Assembly: GCA_002049455.2 (NCBI GenBank)
Contig: KV918798.1
Span: 186,001 to 250,000, forward strand
Source: Porphyra umbilicalis
Lineage: Eukaryota; Rhodophyta; Bangiophyceae; Bangiales; Bangiaceae
Length of the DNA stretch: 64,000 nucleotides
Direction of reading: 5' to 3'
Shown in pieces: positions 42,743 through 53,957 of the stretch. The stretch's first letter is position 1; every line of letters starts with the position of its first letter. The position numbers were made by a program, and so were the translations under genes. Below the pieces are notes generated by a model. The model ran no database searches. It saw nothing but the letters and a program-made list of their open reading frames with translations, and was not told the DNA's origin.

Positions 42743-43126
42743 GGCAGCACGCCGTGCGTCGATCCCTCGTCTCTCTGCTTTGGTGCGCGCGCTCCTTGCG
42801 TCTCTTCCTTTTTTTTTTTTGGTTGACGCTGGTGGCCGCGCGCGCGGACGCCCCCTGTCAAACTTTGAACAGCCTGTTTTCCCCCTCCCTTGTGGTTCTA
42901 CGGCGCGGCTCTGGTGGTCGCCGGGGAGGTCCCCCCCCACCGCTGCGCTGGCGCTTGGCCACCAGAGGGCTCCGCCGCCTCTGCCGTCGGCATGACGGGG
43001 TGCTGCACCTACCGCTGATGGCGCTCACGCGCCCACGCGTTGCTTGCCATCTGCCGACGCTGCACTCGCCCGACGCCCGCCGCGCCCCCGGCGAACCCGT
43101 CGCGGGCGCCCCCCCCCCCCCCCCTC
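42743..43126. other. Intergenic region between two convergent genes
   Basis: Contains T- and C-runs and no recognisable gene; it should hold the 3' ends of the MFS and RPA49 transcripts. Confidence 0.5.
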
Positions 43127-44558
43127 TCAGCGCTTACCCCGCGCCCCCCGTGGCAGCGACGGCATCTTGAGCGGCACCTGCAGCCGCGCCACGTGCCGCT
43201 TCTCCCCCGACGCGGTTTTGCTCAGCTTGGCCTTGCACCCGACCGACAGGAGGTACAGGAGCGCCTTGGGCACCGTCAAGCCGAGCACCCCCGCAATGCC
43301 CTCCACCTCCCCCGCCCAGTCGACGGCGGTCAGCCACGCGACGAGCGTCCAGCTCAGCAGCCGATCGCGGGAGCCGTCCGTTTGCACGCGCGCAGACGCG
43401 GCGGCGGCCACCCCCGCGTCCGCCTCGGCAAAGGTGTGGAGCAGCCGATCGACGACCGCCGGCGGGGCGCCGAGCTCCCCCCCGAGGCCCGCCTGCACGC
43501 CCGCCGACAGGCGCTTGGGGGCCCGCAGGAAGGCGCCCAAGTAGGTGACGTACAGCGCGGCCATGACACGGGGGGCGGCGCGCGGCGGCGGCGCGTCCGC
43601 CGCCGCCGCCAGCAGCGCCGCCGACCACTCGTCGTACACGTAGAGCGGGTGGTCGGGGGAGCTCGTCGCCGTCCCGGGGGGGGTCGCCCCGAGGCGCGCG
43701 AGCAGCGACGACGCTTCCGCCTCGACTTCGGGGTACTCGGGGGGGGTGATGAGGCCGCGGAGGGGGTAGGCCGCCTCCAGCGCCGTCGCCCCGAGGTCGT
43801 GGGGGGGGAGCAGGGGCGCCGCCGCCCCCGCCCCCGCCCCGTCGCCACTGACGAGGCCGGCGACGGCCGCGGCTGCAACCGCAGCCTGTGCCGCCCCGCC
43901 GTCGCCGCCGCCGGCCGCCGCCGCCGCCGCCGCCGCGCGGTCGGCGGCGGCGGCGGCGGCGGCGAGCGCGGCGGCCGTCACGGCCGCGTCCTCCCCCCCA
44001 ATCTTTTCTTCCGTCAGCGCGTTTTCCGCCGCCGCCTTCATCGACACGCGGGAGCGCTTGGAGCCAAAGGCGGCGACGAGCTCCTCGCGCCGCCGCTTGC
44101 GGTCGTCGGCCGACCCGTCGGCGGCCGCGTCGAGGGCGTCGCCGCCGTCGGCGGTGGCGGTTGCTGTGGCGGCGGCCGCCGCCGCCGCCGCCGCCGCTGC
44201 GCCCGCGGCAGAGGACAAGAGGGGGCGAAGCACCGCCGCGGCGGCGACGCCCGCCAGCCGCACCGCGCCCGTGCGGCGGTTGACGCGGGCAACGACGTAG
44301 CGGGCGGTCGGCGGGAGGGGCGTCGCGGGGCCCTCGTACCGCCGGCCGGCGGCAGAGGAGAGCGCGGCGGTGAGGGGCTTGGAGGGGGTCGACGGGGAAA
44401 AAATGTCGAGGCGCGCGTCGGACAGGGTGGGGGGGGGGTGGGGGGGTGGGGAACCGCAGCAGCAGCGGGTGGGGGGCGGCCGCGGGCGGACCGCCGGTCG
44501 GCGCGGGGGCGGGGGTGTACGAGACAATTTTCAGGGGGGGGGGGATGCGGGGAGACAT
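43127..44558 (-). CDS. RPA49: RNA polymerase I subunit A49-like (PAF53), frame slip in homopolymer
   Basis: Reads as A49/PAF53, the Pol I subunit that with A34.5 stabilises initiation and elongation on rDNA. The ATG at 44558 opens with PPLKIVSYTPAPAPTGG, like the family's N-terminal dimerisation strand. Sense then moves to the next frame within a 10-base G run (44429-44438): DARLDIFSPSTPSKPLTAAL, YVVARVNRRTGAVRL, then the family signature RREELVAAFGSKRSRVSMKA. After Ala-rich linkers comes the C-terminal tandem winged-helix region (LEAAYPLRGLITPPEYPEVE, PRVMAALYVTYLGAFLRAPK, RLLSWTLVAWLTAV, VLGLTVPKALLYLLSVGCK). Total about 475 residues, typical for the family. The slip is most likely a homopolymer-length error, but a real frameshift cannot be excluded. 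Divergent from RPB2. Confidence 0.88.
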
Positions 44559-45027
44559 GGTGGCGCCCCCGCGTTGGATGGTCAAGCTGGGGAGGGCGGG
44601 GGAACACGCCCGGGGGGCAGGGGGGGCGGCGGCGGCGGCGGCGGCCGTGGCACACAGCACAGGCGCGACAAAGACGGGCGCCTCGATGCTGGCCGCGTCG
44701 ATGGTGCACCGGCGGTGACGTCAGGCTGAAAAGAAGCCCCCCTGATGATTTGTGGTCGGCTGCGTGTGTCGTCCATCGGGACCAGGGAGCTTGACGGATT
44801 TGGACTCGAGTGCCGGTCAGCGTGTCGGACTTGCTTTGGGCGGCTTGCCCGCGCTCGCGCTGGCCGGTGTGGCGGTGGGGTGTTGGCGCACGTCCGACTC
44901 GCTGGTGGCGGGGCTGCGTCGGCTCTTCCCCCCTTATCCCCCCATTCCCCAGCCGTTTTCCTCCTCTTTTTCCCGCGACTCTCCCCGGCTGTTTGCCCCT
45001 TCCTGCTCTCCGGCGTGCGTTTGCGGC
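44559..45027. promoter_or_regulatory. Shared divergent promoter of RPA49 and RPB2
   Basis: The 469 bp between the two start codons is the only space for both promoters. A perfect CRE/ATF-type palindrome TGACGTCA lies at 44716-44723. I see no TATA box. The RPB2 frame is open upstream to 44752, but that stretch has no RPB2 similarity and begins without an ATG, so the region is non-coding in my reading. Confidence 0.6.
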
Positions 45028-48000
45028 ATGTCGGATTCGGGCAACGAGGACGATGGGTACAACCCCGTCGACGACTATGACGAGGACCCGGGCGACGCGG
45101 ACATCTCTGCGGAAGACGCGTGGGAGGTTATCAACGCCTACTTTGATGAGCATGGTCTCGTGCGGCAGCAGCTGCAGTCGTACAATGAGTTTGTGTCGGT
45201 CACCATGCAGCGGCTGGTCGACGAGTCGCCCGACATTGTGCTCATTGCCGAGGACCAGTACGTGCCCGGCCGGGACGCGCCCGACGAGAACACCAAGGTG
45301 GTCATCAAGTTTGGGCAGCTGCGCGTCTCCAAGCCCAACTTTACGGAAAACAATGCCGAGGCGGGGACGCTGTACCCCAACCAGGCGCGGCTGCGGAACC
45401 TCACCTACTCCACCCTCCTTTACTGCGACGTGACCAAAACCACCGTGCGGTTAGTCGACCGCGAGACGGGGGAGGAGGAGGCCGTGTCGGAGGAGCCGGA
45501 AAAGATCTTTATCGGCCGCGTGCCGGTCATGCTCCGCTCCCGCTTTTGCCTCCTGCACAACCTCAACGAGTTTGAGCTCAACTCCCTCGGCGAGTGCCAC
45601 GTCGACCAGGGCGGGTACTTTATCATCAATGGGTCGGAGAAGGTGCTGCTCGCGCAGGAGCGCATGTCCAACAACCACGTGTTTGTCTTTCAAAAGGCGC
45701 CTGGCAACAAGTACTCGTACGTGGCCGAGATGCGCTCCGAGGCGGACGTTGGCAACCGCCCGGCGTCGTCCTTGGCCGTCCGCATGCTCTCCCGCTCCGC
45801 GTCGGCGACGGCGGCGGGCGCCACCGGCGGCGGTCAATACATCACCGCGACGCTGCCGTACATCCGCGCGGAAATCCCCATCGTCATTGTCTTCCGCGCG
45901 CTCGGCTTTGACAATGACCAGGAGGTGGTTGCGCATATCGTCTATGACTTTGGGGACGAGCAGATGATGGGGCTGCTCATGCCGTCGATCGAGCAGGCGG
46001 CGGTTATCCAGAGCCAGGACGTGGCCCTCGATTACATTGGCAAGCGTGGCAACACCGTGGCCGTCACGCGCGCCAAGCGCATCCAGTACGCCAAGGACAT
46101 CCTCAACAAGGAGTTCCTCCCACACGTCGGCGTCGGCGAGTCCAACGAGCTCCGCAAGGGCTTCTTCTTTGGCTACGTCATCCACCGGCTGCTGCGGGTG
46201 GCGCTCGGGCGGCAACCAGAGGACGACCGTGACCACTATGGCAATAAGCGGGTGGACCTGGCCGGCCCGCTGCTGGCGCTCCTATTTCGCCAATCCTTCC
46301 GGCGGATGACCAAGGACGCCAAGATGTCCATGCAGCGCGCGATGGATGCGGGCAAGGAAGTGTCCCTGCACGCCGGCCACATCAAGAGCTCCGTCATCAC
46401 CAATGGGCTCAAGTTCCCCCTCGCCACCGGCAACTGGTCGTCGGACCGCAAGGCGGGCGGCAAGACGGGCGTGTCCCAGGTGCTCAACCGGATTACGTTT
46501 GCGTCGACGCTCTCCCACCTCCGTCGCATCAACTCGCCCATTGGGCGGGAGGGCAAGCTCGCCAAACCCCGGCAGCTGCACAACACGCACTGGGGCATGG
46601 TGTGTCCGGCCGAGACACCCGAAGGGCAGGCGTGTGGGCTGGTCAAGAACCTAGCGCTGATGGCGTCGGTGACGGTCGGCTCCCCTGCCGAGCCCATGCA
46701 GGAGTTTTTGAACGAGTTCAACGTGGAGAACCTGTTTGAGACAAGCCCCGTCAACATCCCCATCTCGGCCAAGGTGTTCCTCAACGGCAACTGGGTCGGC
46801 ATCCAGCGGGACCCGCGCACCTTTATGAGCACGCTCCGCGACCTCCGCCGCAAGTCCATCATTGACACGGAGGTGTCGGCGGTGATGGACCACACCAACC
46901 GGGAGATCCGCATCTGGTGCGACGGCGGGCGGCTGTGCCGGCCCCTCTTCATTGTCGAGGAACGGCTGGAAGGCGCCCCGACGACCGATGAGCACGGGGT
47001 GCCGCTGCCGGCGCGGCTGGTGGTGCGCAAGCGTCACATCCACAAGCTGCAAGAGACAGACAAGCGGCGGAAGGAGCGCACGGTGATGGAGGCGCCAGAC
47101 GAGGACGACGACTTCGTGGACTATACGTTCCCAGATATGGTCAAGACCGGCCTGGTGGAGTATGTGGACGTCGAAGAGGAAGAGAGTATCATGATTTCCA
47201 TGCGGTTGGTGGACCTGGCCAACCAAGAGTCCGGCGCCGCCGCCGCTTTCACGCATTGCGAAATCCACCCGGCTATGATCCTGGGCGTGTGCGCGTCCAT
47301 CATCCCCTTCCCTGACCACAACCAGTCGCCTCGTAACACGTACCAGTCGGCGATGGGCAAGCAGGCGATGGGCGTGTATATCTCATCATTTGCTTCCCGC
47401 ATGGACACCATGGCGCATGTACTCTACTACCCGCAAGCGCCGTTGGTGGCCACTCGGTCGATGAAGTATCTCAAGTTCCGCGCGCTTCCTTCGGGCATCA
47501 ACGCGGTCGTCGCCATTGCGTGCTACTCGGGCTACAACCAGGAGGATTCGGTCATCATGTCGCAGAGCGGGATTGACCGGGGCCTCTTCCGGTCCGTCTA
47601 CTTCCGCTCATTTGCCGAGTCGGAGACCCGCCGGCTGATGGCGGCCAAGGAGACGATTGAGAAACCCAACGTGCGCGAATGCACCGCCGTGAAGCCCGGC
47701 ACGTACGACAAGCTGGACGACGACGGCTTGGTGTGTGAAGGCACCCGCTTTTCGAGCGGGGATGTGCTCGTCGGCAAGACGCAGGTGCTGCCGCGCCCCC
47801 CCGGCTCGGCCGCCCCGGAAGGGGAGGAGGGAAGCACGCCTGCGCCACCCCCGGCGGCGGGGCTCGGTCTTAAGACCAAGCGGGACCTGTCGACGACCGC
47901 AAAAACCACCGAGAGCGGCGTTGTCGACCGGGTGATGGTGGCGGCCAACGAGGAGGGCGCCCGCTTTGTCAAGGTCCGCCTCCGGTCCGTGCGCAAGCCC

Positions 48001-48732
48001 CAGGTCGGCGACAAGTTCTCCTCCCGCCACGGGCAAAAGGGTACGGTGGGCATGACTTACCGCCAGGAGGACATGCCCTTCACTGTGGAGGGTATCATCC
48101 CTGACATCATTGTCAACCCCCACGCCATCCCTTCACGTATGACCATCGGGCAGCTGATTGAGTGCTTGCAAGGCAAGCTCTCCTCCATCATGGGCATCGA
48201 GGCGGACGCGACTCCTTTCATGGACACGACCGTGGCGGATATTGCGGACGCGCTGCTCAAGGCCGGCTACCACCCGCACGGCTGGGAGGTTATGTACAAT
48301 GGCCACACGGGGCGGCCGCTTGAGGCGCAGATCTTCATCGGCCCGACCTACTACCAACGGCTCAAGCATATGGTCGACGACAAGATCCACTCCCGCGCGA
48401 CCGGCCCCGTGACGATGCTCACCCGCCAGCCGCTGGAAGGCCGCGCCCGCGGCGGCGGCTTGCGGTTTGGTGAAATGGAGCGCGACTGCATGGTCTCGCA
48501 CGGCGCCGCCTCCTTCTGCAAGGAGCGGCTGATGGACGTGAGCGACCGGCACCGCGTACACGTGTGCGACGTGTGTGGGTTGATTGCGGTGGCTGACCTC
48601 AAGAAGAACGTCTTCTCCTGCCGGGGATGCAACAACAAGACGGACATCTCGCAGGTGTACATGCCGTACGCGTGCAAGCTGCTGTTCCAGGAGCTCATGG
48701 CCATGAACATTGCGCCGCGGATGATGGTGTGA
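45028..48732 (+). CDS. RPB2: RNA polymerase II second-largest subunit
   Basis: 1234 residues in one exon, close to yeast Rpb2 (1224). The ATG at 45028 starts an acidic N-terminus ([19 protein letters not shown]), followed by the protrusion and lobe ([38 protein letters not shown]). The fork and hybrid-binding domains carry E839-D840 in [19 protein letters not shown] and K996/K1004 in [16 protein letters not shown], equivalent to yeast E836/D837 and K979/K987. The clamp has a four-Cys zinc site: C1180, C1183, C1198 and C1201. It ends in the usual [28 protein letters not shown] tail. RPB2 rather than RPA2/RPC2 is indicated by the overall match. An extra Pro/Gly-rich loop lies at about 922-950. 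It forms half of the Pol II active centre with RPB1. Shares a promoter with RPA49. Confidence 0.98.
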   Translation: MSDSGNEDDGYNPVDDYDEDPGDADISAEDAWEVINAYFDEHGLVRQQLQSYNEFVSVTMQRLVDESPDIVLIAEDQYVPGRDAPDENTKVVIKFGQLRVSKPNFTENNAEAGTLYPNQARLRNLTYSTLLYCDVTKTTVRLVDRETGEEEAVSEEPEKIFIGRVPVMLRSRFCLLHNLNEFELNSLGECHVDQGGYFIINGSEKVLLAQERMSNNHVFVFQKAPGNKYSYVAEMRSEADVGNRPASSLAVRMLSRSASATAAGATGGGQYITATLPYIRAEIPIVIVFRALGFDNDQEVVAHIVYDFGDEQMMGLLMPSIEQAAVIQSQDVALDYIGKRGNTVAVTRAKRIQYAKDILNKEFLPHVGVGESNELRKGFFFGYVIHRLLRVALGRQPEDDRDHYGNKRVDLAGPLLALLFRQSFRRMTKDAKMSMQRAMDAGKEVSLHAGHIKSSVITNGLKFPLATGNWSSDRKAGGKTGVSQVLNRITFASTLSHLRRINSPIGREGKLAKPRQLHNTHWGMVCPAETPEGQACGLVKNLALMASVTVGSPAEPMQEFLNEFNVENLFETSPVNIPISAKVFLNGNWVGIQRDPRTFMSTLRDLRRKSIIDTEVSAVMDHTNREIRIWCDGGRLCRPLFIVEERLEGAPTTDEHGVPLPARLVVRKRHIHKLQETDKRRKERTVMEAPDEDDDFVDYTFPDMVKTGLVEYVDVEEEESIMISMRLVDLANQESGAAAAFTHCEIHPAMILGVCASIIPFPDHNQSPRNTYQSAMGKQAMGVYISSFASRMDTMAHVLYYPQAPLVATRSMKYLKFRALPSGINAVVAIACYSGYNQEDSVIMSQSGIDRGLFRSVYFRSFAESETRRLMAAKETIEKPNVRECTAVKPGTYDKLDDDGLVCEGTRFSSGDVLVGKTQVLPRPPGSAAPEGEEGSTPAPPPAAGLGLKTKRDLSTTAKTTESGVVDRVMVAANEEGARFVKVRLRSVRKPQVGDKFSSRHGQKGTVGMTYRQEDMPFTVEGIIPDIIVNPHAIPSRMTIGQLIECLQGKLSSIMGIEADATPFMDTTVADIADALLKAGYHPHGWEVMYNGHTGRPLEAQIFIGPTYYQRLKHMVDDKIHSRATGPVTMLTRQPLEGRARGGGLRFGEMERDCMVSHGAASFCKERLMDVSDRHRVHVCDVCGLIAVADLKKNVFSCRGCNNKTDISQVYMPYACKLLFQELMAMNIAPRMMV

Positions 48733-50697
48733 GGGTGTGCATGTGTGCGGTTGTCTGTTGCCCGTCCTGTTTTCTTTTTTTTGTACGTTGCACGGTGTGT
48801 GTGGGTACTGTAGATACATTCGTACCCCCTCCTGTCATCCTGCGCTTGCCGCTGTTCCAGCGACACGAACACGTTTGGCTCTTTGGACGGTGAGAGCAAT
48901 CCCAGCAACGTCGGTCCCATCTTCCATTTAACCCGATCTGGGGCGACACGTGTGGCCCTCTCAGTGGGAAGACTATCCTGGGGGCCCCATATCCCGACGG
49001 GCGGTATGTACTGCGCGACATCGGCCGTCGAAACTATCATGGCCGAAGGGACGTTAGGGTATACGTTGCTGGATTACACACGACCCAAATGGGACCATTG
49101 GCTGTTTAGAGAAGGACCGAGTTACTACGGATGGCAAAGCTGTCCCGTGTCGAATGGAGATCCACCACAGAACTCGGCCGAAGTCCCTCGAAAACGGAAT
49201 CAAGCACGCCACGAGACCAAGAATTGAACGACAGCTCGCGAAACAAGGCTAAACGTATCCGAATCGTGCTCAATACGACACAACATAGGGTGAACGCGAA
49301 GACATGTGGCAGTGCCACGGTTCGTCCAACAAGGCTATCTGTTGCCGAGGCCTCCCGCAGGCGACGACGGGTACTGCATATGGCGGATCACCCACAATCT
49401 GGGTTGCGGCTGTGTCGTCAGCAGATGCTGAGAGCAGATGGAGGGGCTGTCCAGGCCCGACAGAGACCCTCTCATGTTGTGTGGAACGGACGCTGCTGTG
49501 GCCTCGAGGGTATCAACCAACAATAGCGGATGTCATGAGCCTCTCTCGTGAAGAGTTCTTGGATTTCAGGCCGAAGGGGCGCTGTCTGATTGGCCTTCGC
49601 GGAAAATCATTCGTTTATCCAGATAGACCTCCACGGGATTTAGTGGAATCGGAGCATTTTAGAAGTCCAAGGTCGTAGATTGGGCTCGGTTTGGACCTAG
49701 ATCGATCCGCCATCGTTTAATCAGTCAAAGCGGATCGCGCGGGGGTCATCACGAGAGGACGATCCCGTGATTTACCGGGACACTGGACGGACAGCGAGCG
49801 GGCGCCGCGCAGCAATGTGTGGCTCAGCGAAGTAGTCGGGCAGCCGTCGGTCGGCCGCATCAGGCGGACCGTCTGCGCATCGTGGGCAGACACGTGCGTG
49901 AGCGGGGCGTGAAGAGGCGGTTGGCAGCCAGTTGTCGCCCGCTGGCCGAGCCCTACAGGTGGCGTGGCGAGCTACGCTGTGGCTCTGTGGCAGTGGCACG
50001 TCTCACGATACTCAGATTTGTGGTCTTGGGGCAGTGCCCCGACGCGTGGGTCCGTGTCTGGACCCCTGTTGCGCAGCGCGGGCGGTGCCCTGCAGCCCAC
50101 AGGCGGTGGCCCGCTGTCGGAGGTGTCAGTATGGGAGGCGTGGGCCACGCTACCCGCGTGCGGGGCGGCCGCCGGGCGCCACTCGCCGCAGGGCGGGCGG
50201 GCCCGGGAGGCATCCAGTCTGTTGCCCGCCCCTCTAGGTACCGTTTCGGCGGACCTGCAGCACTGTCCGCGCGCGCGTGTCCGCCGCCTGACCGATTCCT
50301 GCCCAGCGAGGCTCAGGCCCATGGGACACGCAGGCTGTCGTCCCCCACTCTCACAGACGAATGTGGGGTCCTGGCGCAGCCCGCGCGCTGATCCGCTTTT
50401 CGACGCATTGCTGCGGGGCGTAGGCCGACCCGGCCGGCACGCAGGTTGTGGTCCGCAGCCACACACATCGATTTGAGGGACCGCTCGCAGTGTTCTCGCG
50501 CGCGCGTGGGCTCCTGACGCAGTGCGTGCGTGGCGTCCTCGGGCGGCCCTGGCGGCCTCCCGCTGGTGCCAGCGCTCGTGTGGCGCCCTGCCCCCACCCC
50601 GGGCCTCCCCTCCCGTGGGGCGCCACCGCTCTCGCGCCTTCTTTATCCCGCGCAAACCGTGTACCCCGACTGTTACGACCTCCCCGCCCTCCGACCA

Positions 50698-51838
50698 TGA
50701 CGCGCGGGAAGAGTGCCAACGACTCTCGGAGGCGACGCGCCCAACGCAACCGTAACGCCCCCCTCCTCCCGCCCTCCCCTCCCTGTACCTGCGAGGGCCC
50801 CTGTGACCATCTCAACGTGCATGCTCCCACCCCTCCTCCCCTCCCACCTCCCATGCCACACGCGAGGCAGGGGGGACCTCCTCCCCCCCCCAGCTTTGGC
50901 GACGGCAACGATGGAGGGCGGCCGCATCGACTTAAGCGGCCGCGGTCCGTCCATGGTCGTGACCGTGGACGTGGCGACCCTGAGGACCCCGACCAACAAC
51001 GGCGCGCGATTCGACCCCGCGGAGCTTGGGACCTGGACGGTGGGCATCGTGCCCCCCCTGACCCGGTGTGCCGACCTCTCCCTCCTGGTGGTGGACGCGG
51101 CCGGCCGCCTTTTAGCCCTCCTCGACGCCCACCCGGTTTCCCATCTGGCCCGCCACGCCCGCCGCCGAGGCGGTGGCTGGGTCCCCCCCTGGCCTGCCAA
51201 GAGGTCGCCCTGACCCGCCGAGGGGCGGCAATTTCTTCCGTCCGTGTAGTCCGCCGCGCCGTCCGCCGGGCCCTCCTGGCCCGACCGGGCGCCACCCGTC
51301 CCCGCCTCGGGGTGGTAACTACCGCCGCCCGTGGACCTCGCCGCGCCGGCCGCCGGGCCCTTTTGGCCCGCCCGGACGCTACCCGTCCCCGCCTGGGGGT
51401 TCCGACAATCACTGCCCCTGGAGCCCGCATAGTCGTTCCCCGCGGCCCCCTTCTGGTCCTCCGTTCTTCTCGTCGCATCCGGGGTGGTACGAGGAAGCCC
51501 CGCCGTCGTCACACGCTGCACGCCCTTCGACCGTTTATCTGGCGCCTGGCTCGCAGTCATCCTGGCGGGGCGACCCCGGCGCGCTTCATCCAGCGCCGCA
51601 AGGGTACGAGTGGGTGCTGACGCACACGTCGTCGCGGAACACCTCCGCGCCTTGGACCTGGTTGCCCGCGCCGCCGCAGCAGTTGCCGCAGCAGACGCCG
51701 CAGGACCTCGGGAGCTTTCCCCTGTACGCGGTGCAGGGGCCTCAAGCCCCCCCCCCTCCGGCCTATCAACTAGTCCCTGTGGCCCGACAGACTCCACGCG
51801 TGGTCCCTTTCTTCCCGCCGCAGCCCTACCTGCAGTAG
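50698..51838 (+). CDS. Pro/Gly/Arg-rich hypothetical protein, frame-slipped
   Basis: From the ATG at 50698 one frame starts with a basic stretch (TRGKSANDSRRRRAQRNRN) and goes on Pro-rich. Near 51185-51195, in a C run, the better frame changes. The new frame carries degenerate RRPPGPxGPxGRxPSPPxGGNY repeats (about 51240-51410), then a Trp/Pro/Gln-rich tail (YEWVLTHTSSRNTSAPWTWL, PYLQ). It stops 18 bp before the next gene's ATG. Repeats in one register over 60 codons suggest real protein, perhaps a third Harbinger ORF or an N-terminal extension. No family is known. Confidence 0.4.
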
Positions 51839-51858
51839 CCTACGCTCTTCCCAAGAAC

Positions 51859-53046
51859 ATGGGGTCGAGTTTGGGGTGGACGGATGACGACCGCGTCCCT
51901 CTCTGCGAGGCCTACCTGCTTGTGTCTACCGACGCTGTTCACGGGACGAGTCGGAGCAAGGACGATCTGTGGGCCGCGGTGCATAAGGTGTGGGAAGACA
52001 AGATGCACAAGAAGGGGCCCATGCGCGTGGCGCGTAACGCAAGTGCCCTCGAGAAGCAGTTTAAGCGGATCCGCACGGGTGTGAGTACTTTCACATCGCA
52101 CTACCTGGCTGTGAAGGCGATGCCAACGACCGGCAACCTCACGGAGGAGGACATCATCAGCGGTGCCGTTGCTCGCTACTGCTCGCTAGACGTGTACGAC
52201 GCTATCCGCACTGACCGCGAGAAGGACAAGCGACAGGACTCAACGCGCAAGCGAAAGGCGAAGCTGGCGCACTGCAAGTGGGTGGCTTGCTGGCGGGTGC
52301 TCCGGCAGAGCGACAAGTTTAGCGGCGCCGCCAACCTGGCGATCTCCGGGACTGACGTTGATACCACGTCGGAGGACGAGACCGGCAGCGGGAGCGGCGG
52401 CGGCGTCAACCAAAGCAATGGCGGTTTCCAACGGCGCCCTGGTGGCGTCAAGGCCGTCAAAGCGGCGCGCCTCGAGGACATGCAGTATGAGAAGCAGGTG
52501 CAGGCGAGCACGGACGCGCTGGCCAAGCTGACCGCGGCGCAACACGAGCGTACCGCCCTTTGCTTTTTCGAGTCGCCATCAATGCGAAACACGCCCGAGG
52601 CGGCACGCTACCGCCAAGCCGTCGTCAACAAGATGCTGCAGAGCGCCGGTTTATCAGTGGGGTCGACTAGTGGTGCGGGGGGGGCTGCGGGTGTGGACGA
52701 GTCTGTGGACGGGCTGAACGGCGGCGTGGCCGGCTTCGGTGTGCGCGACTCGTCGCTCACGGCGCCGCCAGGTGCCAGCCCTGCCGCCGGAGCACCGGCG
52801 CCGCCGGCGCGTGGAGCCCCGGCGGCGCCCGGCACAGCTGCAGCAGCAGCTGTGTCTGCACCGGCGGCGCGGGCGGCGACTGGCCCGGCGGAGCGTCCAG
52901 AACGACGCGCATCTGTGGCTGGCCGCAAAGCGCAGGCCTCCAAGGAGCAGGCAGCGAAGACTGTCCTCGATCGCAAGCTGCGGACCACGCGCGATCTCGA
53001 CGACAGCGACGAGGGCAGCACCACCGACAGCACTGAGGCCGTGTAG
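51859..53046 (+). CDS. Myb/SANT-like (trihelix) DNA-binding protein of Harbinger 2
   Basis: 395 residues from the ATG at 51859. The N-terminal ~85 residues match the trihelix/Myb-SANT domain found in Harbinger ORF1 and plant NAM-associated proteins: LGWTDDDRVPLCEAYLLVS, DAVHGTSRSKDDLWAAVHKV, ALEKQFKRIRTGVSTF and HYLAVKAM. A basic linker (KRQDSTRKRKAKLAHCKW) follows, then WRVLRQSDKF, an acidic-Gly region and Ala/Pro-rich disorder. In PIF/Harbinger systems the Myb-like protein binds subterminal DNA and brings the transposase to the nucleus; I infer the same here. It converges with the transposase (53958-55493), and a small inverted-repeat insertion separates the two stop codons. Confidence 0.9.
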   Translation: MGSSLGWTDDDRVPLCEAYLLVSTDAVHGTSRSKDDLWAAVHKVWEDKMHKKGPMRVARNASALEKQFKRIRTGVSTFTSHYLAVKAMPTTGNLTEEDIISGAVARYCSLDVYDAIRTDREKDKRQDSTRKRKAKLAHCKWVACWRVLRQSDKFSGAANLAISGTDVDTTSEDETGSGSGGGVNQSNGGFQRRPGGVKAVKAARLEDMQYEKQVQASTDALAKLTAAQHERTALCFFESPSMRNTPEAARYRQAVVNKMLQSAGLSVGSTSGAGGAAGVDESVDGLNGGVAGFGVRDSSLTAPPGASPAAGAPAPPARGAPAAPGTAAAAAVSAPAARAATGPAERPERRASVAGRKAQASKEQAAKTVLDRKLRTTRDLDDSDEGSTTDSTEAV

Positions 53047-53097
53047 AGACTGTACTGTGTATTGCGAGTGCGCATCCATGTTAGTTCATAGTTGCAG

Positions 53098-53943
53098 CAA
53101 TGGTTTTTTTTCCCCACTCGGCAGGGTTTTTTTTTTCCTACCTACTTTGCAGTTCTCGTGCGCTTAACCAGTTCTTCACTCTCTTGTCCGGCGTGGCGGA
53201 AGCTTGTGTATCAGCTCCACCAGGGAACAAACAAAACAGGCGCCGCCTGCGTCTGCAGCAAAGGGCACGGCGACACAATCGCAGCTTTCGTCGCCATCAG
53301 ACAATACCGCCCCCTATCACAACTAACTGTTCGTCCACCCTACCCGCCAGACTTCATCCCCCAACACACATCCCCCACACCCCCACCCAAACAAAAAAAC
53401 AGCACCCCTCTCGCACGCGCGGGGAGAACAGGGCGAGAAAGCCGGGGGCAGGGCCGGTCGGGCATGGGGGGCGGCCACAGCAGGAGCCAGCGCGCGGAGT
53501 GGCCGGCGCACGCCCACAGCGAGCGCAAAACGAGAAGGCGCACCGCCAGGGAGCGCGCGCGAGTGCATCTGGGCACCGCACTGCGACAAAGCACGCGCGT
53601 GCGGCACGGGGCGGCGGACCAGGAGAGAGCACGCGTGTGCGGCGGATGTCGGCGCGCCGCGAGGGAGCGCGCGCGCGAGGAACAGGGCGGCGCGCCGCGA
53701 GGGAGCACGCGTGCGGGCCAGTGCGGCGTGGACGCGGCGGCTTGGCGGCCGCGCGGGCGGAGAGGGCGACGGGGTGTCCACGCACGCCCCTGCCAAAGCT
53801 GAGCTCCAGCCGCGCACTCGGCCGGTCACGCCAGTTCTGACCGTGGCGCTATCGACTTTGGCTATCTGTTTCACGTCAATAGACAACAAAATAATGGAAA
53901 AAAAAAAACCCTGCCCAACGGGGAAAAAAAAACCATTGTATGT
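53098..53943. mobile_element. MITE-like inverted-repeat insertion between convergent genes
   Basis: CAATGG-T8-CCCC-(actcg/gttgg)-GCAGGG-T10-CC at 53098-53145 recurs in reverse complement at about 53893-53943. The element starts 52 bp after the Myb-like stop codon and ends about 15 bp before the transposase stop codon. The interior has a degenerate ~48-bp GC-rich tandem array (about 53530-53730) with gagcgcgcgcgag and ggcgcgccgcgag cores. No target duplication is clear. It could equally be a symmetric transcription-end structure built into the transposon. Confidence 0.6.
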
Positions 53944-53957
53944 CACCTGCTGTCACT

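Noticed and set aside
43134..44660. 508-codon minus frame overlapping RPA49
   Set aside because: Only its first part before the G run has A49 similarity; the rest is a GC-driven shadow frame.
44752..45027. 92-codon upstream extension of the RPB2 frame
   Set aside because: Starts at GTG, has no similarity to RPB2, and the ATG at 45028 gives the expected length and acidic start.
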